From assembly GCA_963969595.1 (NCBI GenBank), contig OZ018413.1, forward strand, positions 13,443,711-13,507,710: a DNA stretch of 64,000 nt, read 5' to 3'. The stretch is from Neckera pumila. Taxonomy: Eukaryota > Streptophyta > Bryopsida > Hypnales > Neckeraceae. The notes below the pieces were generated by a model that made no database searches, was not told the origin of the DNA, and was given only the letters and a program-made list of their open reading frames with translations. Shown in pieces: positions 1 through 12,439 of the stretch. The stretch's first letter is position 1. Every line of letters starts with the position of its first letter. The position numbers and the translations under genes are program-made.

Positions 1-1938
1 TTGAGCAGATTCCACAGAACTTCCACTGAATCTGCACAAATCACTGGCATGGGTCGACATCAGTCGTGGGTTTGCACACTGGACTTGGGCTGCAAACCCA
101 AGTTTATAAATATCATTGGCACAAATCAGAGACCGAAAATTGTGATACTCTAACTTCAAGAAGAACCTCAATTTTGTTACATTGGCAGACTGATTTCAAG
201 ACTTTGGCATTTTTCAACTCAGGTGGCCTAGTTTTTTAGAGCTTTGTGCAAACGAATGTCACAAATTTTGGCGTCCAAGATGCCATGGAGTTAAAGAAAA
301 GCTCTAAACCTTTGGATCTGTTTAGATTTTAGGGTTTCAAAACGTCCAACATTGTAAGTGCCGGTGCGAATATCTGCCAATGAGAATATCCTCTAGCTAT
401 CTAAGCGCTGTAGTACACATATTAATGTGGAAAGCTTAACGGGATTGTAAAGTTTATCTTATATTTTGGTTAAATGTTGTGCTTCAAGGAGTCAGAACAG
501 ATGAATATGAGATTGTAGGGAGTTCCATGGACACTATCTACAGTGGGTCGATTCAACAAGATACTTGCCTTTCTGGCTCGCACTTTTGAAGCACCAGTGT
601 CCAGTTGCTGCTCCAAGCGGAGGAGGTCGGGTACCGAGAGGACATGAAGATCCTCACCCAGCATATTCCTACACACAGAACATCCAGTCATGCAGTCTCA
701 AACTAGGGCGACAACATCATCATGCATATCACTACACTACTGTGAGAACAACACCAACATTCTATAATTTCTACACTAAGAATGGTAGCAACTTAAGGAT
801 ACCCGACACATCACAATTTTCATTCTTGAACATAAGAGATGAAAAACAATATTTAAGCTTCGTAAGCGGAGATACCTGTGCGAATGTTGGAGCCGCTCCA
901 CATGCTGCCTATTTAGTATACACCACTCAGCTAGAATCAAGCAGATGACAAATATACTTATACAGTCATCATACAGTCATGACAAACTGGGGCAAATCAA
1001 ATCAGCTCCTTCGACCTTTCTTCTTTGGCTTTCTAGCTTAAGGCTTCTTACCTATACCACTGTAAGAACGGGAGGTCGATACCCCGGGGGGTATTTTTTT
1101 AACAGTATAACTTCACCCCCTTAAAGTCTTACTTAAAACAGAAATTTCAGGGGGAGTGTAGTTACACGTTGAAGAAAATCCCCCCCGGGTATTGAGCTCC
1201 CGTTCTTCCTGTGTACGGAGGAATCACATACATTGCAAATCTAAATTCTCAGAACTCAAAGTCAATCAATTCAGCAATGTTGTTTCCTCAAGTGTTACTA
1301 CAAGTCTCTTTAGAGTTTGAGCTTTCTTTCGACTAGCCATAAAGGCGTTGAACCCGAACACTCAAGTCTCTACAAAGTCTAACCAAAATGCCAACACAAT
1401 TGTACTAGCTAGTCGTCTATATACAAGCGCATTTTCCAAGTTCATGACTGACACAAATTTCTTATTGAAGTATATATACTTAAACTGAGATATAAACTCG
1501 CTAGCAAAGTAATTAATCAAGCATGTTAATTTCCCAGTGGGAAGAATCATAGTTCAGTGCATACATTCATCGTTTCCATTACCTGCCTAAGCTTGCAAAG
1601 TTGAAGAGCTTGCCGGTGGCGGAGAAGATAACAACAGCCACCTCCGCATCACATAGTACCGCCAGCTCATGGCCTTTCTCGAGCAGACCTCCACATCTCT
1701 CGGAAAATGTGACCTCATGACTGGTGGGATTCTCAATCCGCTTGATCTCGATTTTGCCCCGCCCCACCCTCCTTTCCAGCAACCCACAATCTTCACGACT
1801 ACCCGCTGGCACCACACTGTTCAAATCCTCCAGCGCGGGACTATTGCCGTCTTGTGTCAAGTCCGAATTCAAGTCCAGAATAGTAGACGACCTAACAACG
1901 CTAGGCAAGCTTCTGTTCAGAGCAGAAGCTGTCGACAT
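1..1938 (-). pseudogene. MIKC-type MADS-box gene copy 1 (partial, degenerate; 3' part outside window)
   Basis: Exon 1 is 1583-1938 (minus): an N-terminal extension of about 57 residues followed by the MADS domain, ending at a GTAATG donor. A complete K-box exon of 100 nt lies at 569-668 (LGEDLHVLS..., [16 protein letters not shown]), followed by a GC donor. A remnant of the first K exon lies at 876-908. Alignment by eye to copy 2 (21826-27057) shows that the I exon, intron 2 and the 5' half of the K1 exon are missing; the junction is near 909. In the MADS domain several invariant basic positions are changed: [16 protein letters not shown] in copy 2 reads [16 protein letters not shown] here, and the usual MGRGK starts with V. 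The reading frame is still open, so this is either a decaying pseudogene or a DNA-binding-deficient protein. Sequence 1-568 is intron matching about 24138-24942. The remaining exons would lie left of position 1. Confidence 0.8.
1058..1213. mobile_element. Family A fold-back MITE (CACTA-like) in intron 1 of MADS copy 1
   Basis: A 156-bp element with terminal inverted repeats CACTGTAAGAACGGGAG / CACAGGAAGAACGGGAG, C/G-rich inner arms and 3-bp direct repeats TAC at 1055-1057 and 1214-1216. The paralogous site in MADS copy 2 (near 26336) reads CCTATAAGGAGG without the insert, so this is a filled/empty site pair. The CACT ends and 3-bp duplication fit the CACTA/En-Spm superfamily; no coding capacity. 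Confidence 0.8.
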
Positions 1939-2231
1939 CCTCCATTACCCCCCTAAATTCTCACTCTCACTCGTTTGTGTAAATAAATTCCCAATCCATC
2001 TAGCTAGCTTCCATCCTAGGCAACTTTATAATCCCAGGCATACCATTTGGAAAACGCACTAGCTACCATACATGGGTAGCAGTAAGCCAGTAACTGTCTG
2101 GGCATGCAACAGCCCACTGTGATAGATAGCTCGCCAAATGTAGCTAGCTCTCAATCTACACCAAAATTGTTGAGCCGGAATGAGACGTACAACGCCCTCT
2201 GAGTCATGTATGCATCTAGTCAATCGCATCT

Positions 2232-5200
2232 CTACGAAATATCTTGCAGATCAAACTCGCTAGTTTCCAATAGTGAAACATCAAGAATTAAATCTCCAAA
2301 GCCAAGCTGTCGATTTGTGATTGGAGGTTTAGGAAGCTTATACTTCTCCCATTTATCAGACTCCAAAGTATTAGCTCGAGTATTTCGAAGCACCTTCCCC
2401 CTAACAAGGTCCAACTTGATTTTGTCCCCACAAGAATGTGAAAAGCCCACACGGTGCAATGATGGCAACCTGGCCAACATTTTAATGTCTCTCTCATGAA
2501 GCACTAGGGTATCACAACCATCAAGGTTAAGTTCCTCAAGGTTCTTCGATCCACTCAAGTCTGGCAGTTGCATCAAAAAACTACAATGTGAGAGATCAAG
2601 GGACCGCAATGCAGGCAAATCAAGGGATCGCAATACAAGCAAAACTCCCATTTTGGCCAATTTTTCCAAGTCCAAAGTACCACTGAAGTTCAAAACTTGC
2701 ACTTGATTGGATCCAATCAAATGTAGGGGCTTCATTGAGTAAAAAAAACTCAAGGTTAAGTGCTCAAGGCAAACAAGTTCATTGAACCCTCGAATATCAA
2801 CCAAATCGTTGCAACACTGTACATCCAGGGACCGTAGTCTCGAAGCCATTCTTGCAGAGGGTACCACCAAGGTTTGAATGTCGTCAATACGCCCAAGTTC
2901 CACATGTTCCAGGGAAGAGCATTTGCTCAAATCCAATTGTACACCAACTTTCACATCCACAAGCATGAGTTTCCGCAGATTGGTGCACTGAGCAAGAAAA
3001 TTTAACCCTGACAACACACAATTGATGCGAATGTCTAGAAACTTGAGGGCGTCTGGAAACTGTCCCACAATAGCTTGAAGCTTGGAATCAGAACCCAACT
3101 CCAAATCAGAACCCAACTCCAAATCAGAACCCAACTCCAAATCAGAACCCCATTGAAAAAGAGTGAGGTTTGTCAATTCTTCAATGCCCTCAAGTCTTTC
3201 AAGACGACATAAACCATGAATCTGTAGGCTTCGTAGACACTTCATGCCCTTCAAATTCAACGTTCCCTCTACAGTATCCAAACCATATAGTTGCAATACC
3301 ACAACGTTTGAAAAGTAACGCCATTCAATACCCGCAACACTCTTGACTGCATAGGCGACAGGCTGAACATCTTGATCATCTTGACGTACAGAAAGTCGAG
3401 TCAAATTTCCCCAACATCCCCCAGCAGGTGTAACGTCAAGCTCCGAGAGGTCACCATCTAAATATAACCATTTGGGGTACCCAATGCCTCCGGCTTCAAC
3501 TAATTTGCGTTTCGCTTCCAGAACAACAAACTCACCATACAAATCATGCATGCTGATTCTTCCCGAAGCCAAATCTCCATCCTGCAACAAGCCTTTTCCT
3601 TTCAAGGTTTCCAACTGCAATTTCATTATAACCACAAACAAGTTCATCAAAAAGTGATTCACTCAACAATGGAATCATTTAATCTTTAAAATACCCATAG
3701 TGCACAACCACCACTTGGAATGTTGATGAAAGTTGACAAAGAAACAAACATGAATCCCTAAAAGCAAGTAGTGAAACAAAAAAATCATTCATACAACTAC
3801 AACTTATAAACTTATTCATCATGGACAAATTGTTGCTTTTCTACTAAAAAATCTTGATGGATACAAGTGATGAATGTACCAAACTTTGCATTTGTCGCTC
3901 ATTTTTCTTGTGCACAGCACATAGGCGCTCTGACCATTGTATTTGAGATTTGTCATACAAGAAATCGCTATCTTGAAGAAAGATGCCCACATCCATAAAC
4001 ACGGCTTGTTCAATTGGTCGTAGTCGGTCAAAATTAATTCTCAACACATTGAAAACCTCGTTCACCCCTGAATATGCATTGAAATTCCACAACGAATACA
4101 ACTCCTTGGCCCATTCACAGGGATTCTTTCCAGGACCACCAAGCTGCCTACCCAAGGACTCCAACGCCAATGGGTGGTATTGGAAACCTCCTCCATCACC
4201 CTTGGAGAAATAACACCTTTGAACACACAAGTCAATAGATCTCATATCTTCTTCACATGTGTATTGTTGTCCATTTGCAGCAAAGTGTAAGAATAAATTT
4301 CTTGCATCTCCACGTCCAAGTTCTGGCATTTCAAGAAATGCAGCCCCATCTACTCGTAAAAGCTCCAAAGTCCTTCGACCTCGTGTAGTCACAAGTACTA
4401 AACTATCTCGATGGAAAGGAGCTTTCAAAAACAACAAAGCTTGCTTGATTGAATGGGCATCATCCCAAACATTATCTATAGCCAAGAAGGTCTTTTGCTC
4501 GTGAAGACTATTGTACAAAACTGTCGTACACTACAAACACATCAAGCACACAATCCTTAGGAGACAAAACTCTATTATTTGAATATTAGCGAGACCAGTA
4601 TCACCTCTAATCCAAACAAAAATGAAATATCTCTTTGGTCTAATCAAATTGTTTAGACCCATATCGTCCTACATTTAACAATGCATCAAGTATAACAACC
4701 ATGCCATCATGTCACCATAAATTGGATTCACCAGTCAAGAGAACAAAAGATGAAATAATAACAAATACAAAACCTCCAAAGAACTGTTCAAAACTAGGAT
4801 TCACAAACCTAGTATGTTTGCAACATCAATCACCTATTAACAACATTTCTCAGTATAAAACATCCTCCACTTACTTGTTCTTCATCCCATTGTTGAATAT
4901 CCACTTGGCTTGTCCTTGTCAATTTCATCAACCCTTTTTGCAATAACTCCTTGGAATTCGATGATGAGTTGTCCTTAGAATTTAATGATGTGCTTTGAAA
5001 CTCAATATGGCACACCCTCCCTTCAAAAGCACTTGAGAGTTCATTGCACAATGTCTTGCAAGCTGTGGTCTTACCCATACCACCCATTCCATACAAGCCA
5101 ACCACTTGCACTTTGCCCCCTTCCACTTTGCCCACATTAACTTCCTTCATCTTTGCAATAATAACCTATCAATCCAACAATCATAAAAGTCAATCCATTT

Positions 5201-6021
5201 GTTCCAATGTTCATACACCATCCAAAAAATATAAAAAACTATAGAGCAATATTGCCCTCCCCCAACATTGTAGGTTACTATCACCAAATACACTTTGATG
5301 AAAGAACTCAAAAGGACTTTGACCTAATTCTAAATGAAATCAAAAAGGAGGTAGCAAAAAGGTGCAAGAAACAAAATTACATGGACCATACCTTATGTGC
5401 ATGTCCTTGAACATGTGAATCCTCCCGGTTGACATGATCGGGCACTTGTTTACAAATTTCAGAGACAATTCTTTTCTCATACTCCAGAACGTCCTTCGAT
5501 TCGCGATCATATGAAAAACCGCTAAACTTCGGGAGCTGATCAAGTGCAAACTTCCATTCATCCACCTTTATCAATCCACTCGTATCGGCACTTGCGTAAG
5601 TCTCCCACGTTTCAAACCATCTCTCCCTCCTCTTCTCATCCTTGAACTCACTCAAAGAAAGACCATAAAATAGAGGAAGTATGCCGAGATTCTTGTTTGA
5701 ATTTGAAGCTCTCACAAATGCATTGAGTTCAATCATGGGCCACTTGGACATGAAGTACTCGTCCGATATGACCACAACAAACAATTGACATTGTTTAGCA
5801 GCCTTGATTATCAAGTCCGGAAACTTCTTACCCTTGGGCAAACTTTCAGGACGCTTATCAAAAAAGGGATAGCGATAACGCTCCTCCAAGGCTTTCCACA
5901 AGTAGTACACTAACTCTTTTTGAAATCCACTATGGCTAAGAAAGATCTTGTGCTTGGACTCTAGAATTGGATCATCACTGATGGCTTCACGTGAACTGCA
6001 CGACAACATAAAATCTCTCAA
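2232..6021 (-). CDS. TIR-NBS-LRR (TNL) disease-resistance-type receptor, four exons
   Basis: Intracellular immune receptor of the plant NLR class. Proposed exons (minus): 5392-6021, 4875-5165, 3865-4530 and 2232-3614. All three introns are phase 0 with GT-AG ends, and the joined frame is about 989 codons. Residues about 24-190 form a TIR domain (KIFLSHSGFQKELVYYLWKAL; Glu98 in SKWPMIEL is where the TIR NADase glutamate is expected). The P-loop GMGGMGKTT is at about 236-244, kinase-2 FLAIDNVWD at about 322-330, an RNBS-B-like SLVLVTTRG follows, HPLALESLG stands for the GLPL motif, and the MHD motif SMHDL is at about 550-554. The last exon carries leucine-rich repeats, including a short in-frame minisatellite. 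Two possible starts (6021, 6009) differ by four residues. The stop lies about 35 bp from the end of the MADS duplication. The family function is well established; the ligand is unknown. Confidence 0.92.
3086..3151. repeat. 18-bp in-frame minisatellite in the TNL LRR exon
   Basis: About 3.6 copies of the 18-bp unit AATCAGAACCCAACTCCA. On the minus strand it encodes repeats of LELGSD inside the LRR region. The unit length keeps the reading frame, so copy-number change would lengthen or shorten the protein without breaking it. Confidence 0.9.
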
Positions 6022-7617
6022 AATTTCACAAACTTGAATTATCAGTGAGCATACAACATAATCAAAGTGCTACCAACACTTTGAAAAGTGCAACTATAAA
6101 AGGGAACATAAATGTCATCTTCAAACTGAAAACATGGTCTTTACGAGAATTGCTAAAGAAAACCTCAAGAGTTATAGCACAGCACCTAGGACCAATAGCA
6201 GTGTCTACACCATCTTTGCCATCAAAAGTTTTGCGCTTCATTGCATGCCTGGCAATACATTATTCACCATGCCACACTTTAGCATTCAGTCACAGTCATC
6301 AAACTTCAGTCGTACAACAGTCAATTCTTCTCAATATTCCCTCTCATACTGATGCTTATACATGAGTTATGTGCAATATACCCTATTCCATTAGAGCCTT
6401 GGGATCAGAACTGTGCTCTCACAAAGTTATGAATTTGCCGGTTCTTTCCTTCAAACTAGGTCAACTGCATACTTCAGCTTGATACACGTGCAAAATGTTT
6501 GCCACGGTCACCCAAACCTCACATTCGAAAGAATATCCCCATCATGATGTTCTGATTTCCTTCGGATCATTACTTGGGTAAGCACATTGACATCTAACAA
6601 CCAGATACCAGCACAAGCCAAAACTGGGGCTTTCTCTTTAGTTTTGAGCAAACTTCAGGAAGCTCAAAAAAGGTCCTGGGCATTTACGTCATATATTACA
6701 AACACTGTCTCTCTGCACACGGAAGTCACACTCACTACTCACATAAACCGGATTACACGCAAGTAAGTTCAGTGAGAGAGGCAAGGAACTAAGTCAGGTC
6801 CATCCCGGCAGTCATAGAATCGAAACTCACCACAGCTTATAGAAATGGAGCTGCGAGGTCTTAATTGCGCTCAACACCGCACCTATCAAAGAGCCCTGCC
6901 TCCACCTAAACACAAACACAAACAATGGGAGGTGAGCACAAGGACTGTCCACGAAAGTCAATTTTCATACGTCACCTAGGGTTTGTACCTTACAAACGAA
7001 ACACAAAAACGATCAGCAACATGTGTCCGTAGATGTTGCTCTCCGTGCAATGAGATGCACCAAAACAAGCTCCTGCTTCAGGATCGATGATACCCTGAAC
7101 TCTAACGTAAGCACGCCATTGACCATACACGTCGTAAAACCGAACAATCTTCGGACAAAGCACCGCACAGATTTCAGAAGTGGGGAACAACAGTAAGGAT
7201 GGGAACGCATTTGGATGAATCTGTCCCAAATAAAGATGATCTTCTGTGATGGTCGATGATCATTTTGGATGAAAGTTGCGTGCGTAATACAGTTGCGAAA
7301 TTGAATGATTCTTTAAGCGTAATGGATTCAAGAACCACTTTCAAGATCGAAGGGTTTCAAGAGAGAGGCACAAGCAGGCTTCAAAGAGAGCGATGCTATG
7401 GAGGAGTGAAGCTGCCCACAAACAAGATTTACAAAAACAAGGTAAGATTTTCAAAATACCTTTCAAATTTTCGAACTCAACTTCACCTTTCAAATTCTCA
7501 AACTCAACTTCAACTTTCAGTCCACTGCTTCTTGTTTACAATGGCTGCAGGTGCTGTAACCCTAGACAGACCAATCCAATACTTCTTGTATATAATGATT
7601 GTAGGTGCTAATTATAG
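6022..7617. other. Intergenic region between TNL gene and transposase
   Basis: No convincing gene. It includes the presumed TNL promoter side. Open frames at 6990-7229 (minus, 79 aa) and 7256-7621 (plus, 121 aa) match no family I recognise. Just before the transposase, near 7456-7530, a short CTTTCAAATT...AACTCAACTTCA sequence is imperfectly repeated in tandem. Confidence 0.4.
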
Positions 7618-9223
7618 ATGAGGCCTCCAGCCAAGAAAGCATGGCAACATTTACATACTAATGCAGCTGTACCCAAGAAGCGAAGGAGTGGACCAATGGC
7701 AAAGGAATCAAGAATTGGTCACCCAATGGAACAACTTGGAAGTAGTCCAGGACCTGAACCTATAGTACTCAAAAAGAAGACAAACAAGAAGAGGGGTCAA
7801 TGGTTAGAAGTTGACATGCAACTAGCACTTGAAGCAATTGCAACCAAAAAGATGTCTACAAGGCAAGCTGGAGAATACTATGGGATACCACCTTCAAGCA
7901 TTCAAGACTGGAAGAGAGGAAAAACAACTTCTAAAACAATAGGTCACCAAACCTACCTCACAGAAGTTGAAGAACTAGCAGTTGTTAAATGGTGCTTTGC
8001 AATGCAGAAAGTAGCCTTGTGTGTTACTCTAAATATGTTGAAGTTCACTATCAAGGGTATCTTAGAAAATTCACCAAGAAAGCATCCCTTCAGAGAAGGA
8101 GTTCGTGGTGCAAAATGGTGGGCTCTGTTCAAACAAAGGCATCCAGATATCAGCCTGAGGTGTGCAGATGGGTTGGAGGTTAAAAGAGCTTTAGGGTTTA
8201 CAAAGAAAACTACATCAGCATTCTACAACCTTCTACAACAGATTTATGGTGCCCAAGACTACCACCCTAATCACATATGGAACTCAGATGAGACAGGTGT
8301 GAGTGCCAGGGATGGTAATTCAACAATCAAGGTTATTGCTAAAAAAGGAAGCAAGGCAGTGAGGTTTACCTGTGCAGATAATAGGGAGTGGATGTCCATC
8401 ATGACATGTGTGAATGCTGCTGGTTCACATATCCCAAACCTGTATATCTTTAAGAGGAAGACCAGACCACAAATCAATTATATTAGAGATTGTGAGGTTG
8501 GGGCAGCAATGACATTCCAAGAAAATGGATACATGACATCTAAGATCTTCCTAGAATGGTTAGGTCATTTCAAAAACAATGTTCCAGGTGGAATGTCCAA
8601 AGATAACAAGCATTTGCTAATACTAGATGGGCATGCAAGCCATGTGACTAATGAGGCTATCAAGTTTGGAAGAGAAAATGGATTAGACATTCTTACCCTT
8701 CCTTCACATTGCTCCCATGAGCTTCAGCCATTGGATGTGGCAATCTTCCATCCATTCAAATTGAACCTAGCTGTGGAGAAAATGAGCAGGATGAGGAGCA
8801 ATCCCCAATGGGCACAAGGACCTACAATGAAGTCTATGCTTGCTGAAATGTGTTCAAAAGCTCTAACAAAGGCTCTTAAACCAGAAAGTAGCAAACCTGG
8901 CTTTGCTACCACAGGTATATATCCTACTTGAGCAAAGCAAAGGAACACTTTCACAAATCCTTGCAGTTCCAAGATTCGTTTCAACCAAAGCAAAGAAGAG
9001 AACTACTGCTTTGTATAGTCACAATAAGCTCATTACAAGTGAATCATTTGCTGCTGAGATCAAAGAGAAGGAAGACAGAGAAGTTGAATTGAAACTAGCC
9101 CTTCAAGAGAAAAAGAAGAAAAAGCAAGAAGAATCACATAAGAAGAAGCAAGAAAAAGCAAGCAAGCAAATTGACAACATGGTCAAAAAGTGGATCAAAC
9201 AGATGGAGAAGAAGGCTGATTGA
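7618..9223 (+). CDS. Pogo/Tigger/jerky-type DDE transposase, with late frame break or tiny intron
   Basis: DNA transposase of the Tc1/mariner-pogo group (DDE_1 fold). Residues about 58-105 look like a psq-type helix-turn-helix (RQAGEYYGIPPSSIQDWKRG), followed by a CENP-B-like DNA-binding part to about 190. Catalytic acidic residues are visible as D224 (IWNSDETG), D337 (LLILDGHASH) and D373 (ELQPLDVAIF), 35 residues lying between the last two. The first frame stops at 8929-8931. The next frame then carries the lysine/glutamate-rich coiled-coil tail (EIKEKEDREVELKLALQEKK) typical of these proteins, to 9223. The join needs either a one-base indel near 8930 or removal of a possible 52-bp GT-AG intron (8915-8966), which would give an open frame of about 517 codons. 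Terminal inverted repeats and TA duplications were not found by eye, so the element ends are undefined. Possibly a domesticated or dying copy. Confidence 0.85.
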
Positions 9224-12200
9224 AGAATATGTGACTTACAAGTCCACATACAAGTATGACAATAGCTAAGCTTAGTTATGACAATAGCTTAGCTGAGCTT
9301 AGAATTACGGTTCAAGTTAGGGTTCAGTTAGGGTTCAGTTGAAAATCAACTCTTTGAGAATTTCTTTTAAACCCTAACATGTACCCATGTATCCATAATC
9401 TTGCCATTCAGACAGGTGCAACACAAATGACAAACAAATGATGGATGCAAAATCATGCGTAGGTTCCTTCATACCTTCCGTCTATTAAGTTCAAACAAAT
9501 ATCTTCATAGCATGTACTGGACAATCTATTTTATCACCTGATCATCTCAAAACAACTGATCGAAAGCTGCAGAAATATGCGTAGCAGGACTAATAAAAAT
9601 ATGAGACACACTTGTATGCGTCACTCTCCCACTTCCGTCTTACGAATTACGAGACAACTGGTTCCATGTGACCTGGATGATACAGCAGTCAAATCTTCAT
9701 CTCGGACATGAAATCCTCACCACCGAATCCTGTGGTAGGAAAAGTACGTAGTATCAGCACAAGGGCAATCAGAAGGATGAATTCTCCATGTTAAAGACCT
9801 GTTACAGAATCGGCATGTTCCAGAAAGGACGCATTTTGAAGGACGGAAATAATGGAAAGCATGCCATTACCGTGCTATAGTAGTGAACTATCGTTTACAA
9901 CTGTGGCATGGGCGCATGCCCTATACACAAGATAACGAGAATCCAGAAGTGCATCCCCCCAACGCTTGCAGTAGCGGGCCATATCAGTGGAGTCGATGGC
10001 GAGAGCGATGGCAGGGGAGCGAGATGAGGGGAAGGCGCATGCACTCCCTGCAGCACCGATCACACACACGAGTTTACAATTAAGGAATCATACAAGAGCC
10101 AGGACCTACAGTAGTTCTTGAGTCGATCGGTGCACTCGAGAGCAGGCGCACATGGCTGAGTCCCAGTCGTAGCGGCCATGGGAGATGGCGCACCTCAGAA
10201 GGACGATCACCAACGAAGCTGGTCTTTTAGACTACTGACGAAATGCAACCAATTGGGACGGAATGGCAATCACCTCTACGAATTCGCGAATTGCCTGAGA
10301 GTAAGTGAGAGTTCGGCCTTTGATAAAAATAATAGAAAACGAGAAAGAACTCACCTACAACATGATCATCGCCACACTCATCAAATACATTCTACTTCCA
10401 GCATCCTCCACAAAGGAGATCCTTACGACAGTCCTGGCTTGTATCAGCCAAGCCAAAGACATTAACATTTTCACCATACTGGCTTGCTGGTTTGCACCTC
10501 CATTTGATTCAGGACAGCACTATGGGATAACCTCGTCCCCCACGAGCATTGAGCCTACATAGCATCTTGTATAAACCCCGGCCCCAAGTTAGTAAACAAC
10601 AACAAAACAAAAAACTCAAATAGTAGCAACAGCACGTCTGCAAACAAACAAACAATCCTTCAGTAAAAAAATTGCGCTCAAAAGAGCGTCGCCATGTATA
10701 ACCGAAGACACAATCCATGCACTACCTGAAGCGTCCGCTTAGACAACCTTCAAGCGCGCTCATTTCTCCGCCTGATCCTGGAGTCAAACCGTGAACGAGT
10801 TTAGTTTACCTTCTCGTTCTCTCGTAAACAAACACAACTGCACCGTGCTTCCCGAGCGAGGCTAAGGCGAAGGCAGGGCAAGCAAAAGGGAAGGAGAAGC
10901 AAGAGTGCAAGAGACCGGCAAGAGAAGATTGAGTGAAGAAGGACCCGAAAGAGCGCCGCAACGATAGAAAGAGCGCCGCAACGGTACCAGAAAGAAAAAC
11001 CTAAAACCGCAGCCTTGAAATCCAAAGCTTCCGATTTTCAGTGCCCTAATCAACTTCTCATCCAAACGGAAAGATCATCTACGGCTTCATTGGAACTGTA
11101 GGGGAACATCGTGGGAACGCGGACGTACCGTTAAGGGAACGCCTCTTCCAGCAACCGCGCACACTGTGCGGTGAAGCGCGGTTGGAAATTTTTTAATAAA
11201 AATCAAACCTTTCTTACAAGATTTGCAATTGTTTAATATTTTTATGATCTTACAGCTTGATTTGATTATCTGCAGAGGCTCCACTTGACAAGGATTCAGT
11301 GCAATAAATTTTAAGAGAAACAAACTTGGAATTTGCTTGGAAGAAGACTTCAAAGTTTGTCTGTGCGGTGATTAGCACGTCTACATTACCCCTGACTCGC
11401 GGCTATGCCCAAATCTCGACAACACTATGAACTCAGGTTACGGCTTGACCTCACCTTTTCAATTTGGACGTCGCTTGTACTGCGAGTTACAGAAACCGCG
11501 AACTTACACGCTCAGATGGTGTTCGATGGACCTTCAGGATGCTTTCGTAGTCGTTCTCACCTCCTCAAGTGATTCGACCTAGCAAGATATAATTGTCGGT
11601 AATCTACAACGTATTTGTCCAAGAAACAGGCAATCACCAAAATGGGTACCGAATTCAAAAGCTTCAAACTATGAACGTGCTAATGAAACGTAGCGTAATG
11701 TTCTCAAAGTCTCTAAGACTCAAAGAAGAAACCAATTCAGAAATTCTACGCCATGAACTGTGTTTCAATTAAAAAATAGGAAAAGAGATCTAGATCCATT
11801 TAGGTTTCGATAAGCACCACTGGCAAAGAAGCGCTTGAACTCTCAACACGTTTTGGCAACTTCTCAAGCTAATTGCTCCAGAGTCGGCGACACTGGCGGG
11901 TCTGGAGGAACTGCACGAAAAACTTTCGAAGGAAGGGTTTGCGTGCGCATTTAGCTCTTTAGATGAAACCCTACTTAATGAACTTTGAAGGAGGGATGAA
12001 AGCTTTTCATCCAACTAGTATCATTGACGTGGGCTATACTCTTTGACACGTGGTTTAGGCGTTTAACGGCTCAGTCCTTTGATTTCTGGATTTTTTGCAT
12101 ACTTTTGCTTATATCACTGTGGAAACTGGTAGTGTCAAATTACAATTGGTCTCAAATTAGTTCAACTTTGGTAAATTAGTGTCACAAAACACTATTAGGA

Positions 12201-12435
12201 TAAATCAATGTACTCCTATATCCTACTACTACGTGTGACATTAATTTACTAAAAGATCATAGTATTTTAAATTAGTGGAAGTTAAAATATTATTGAATTG
12301 TACTAATTTGCAAAACTAAAAAACTAAAATGCCCATGTTATAAATCAATTTTGAGAGCTCTCTAGAGTTAATTCAAGATGGAGACAAATATCTTTCTATA
12401 GATGTTTAAAAGAGAGAATTCCTTGAAATTGTGAG
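9224..12435. other. Intergenic region without recognisable gene
   Basis: At 9240-9340 there are short repeated motifs (TATGACAATAGCTAAGC twice, TTAGGGTTCAG-like twice) that may belong to the end of the transposase element. From 9350 to 12435 open frames are short and overlap on both strands. I see no family motif, RNA gene or element end. Base composition is less AT-rich than the repeat blocks to the right. Confidence 0.4.
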
Positions 12436-12439
12436 TTAA

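Noticed and set aside
565..948. 127-codon plus-strand frame at the left end
   Set aside because: It is antisense to the K2 and K1 exons of MADS copy 1 and their intron.
1669..2062. Plus-strand frames opposite the MADS exon 1 (also 26788-27166)
   Set aside because: Present in both duplicates only because they are the reverse strand of the conserved MADS exon.
9290..9345. TTAGGGTTCAG repeats resembling telomeric DNA
   Set aside because: Only two to three imperfect units; the plant telomere repeat TTTAGGG is not in array.
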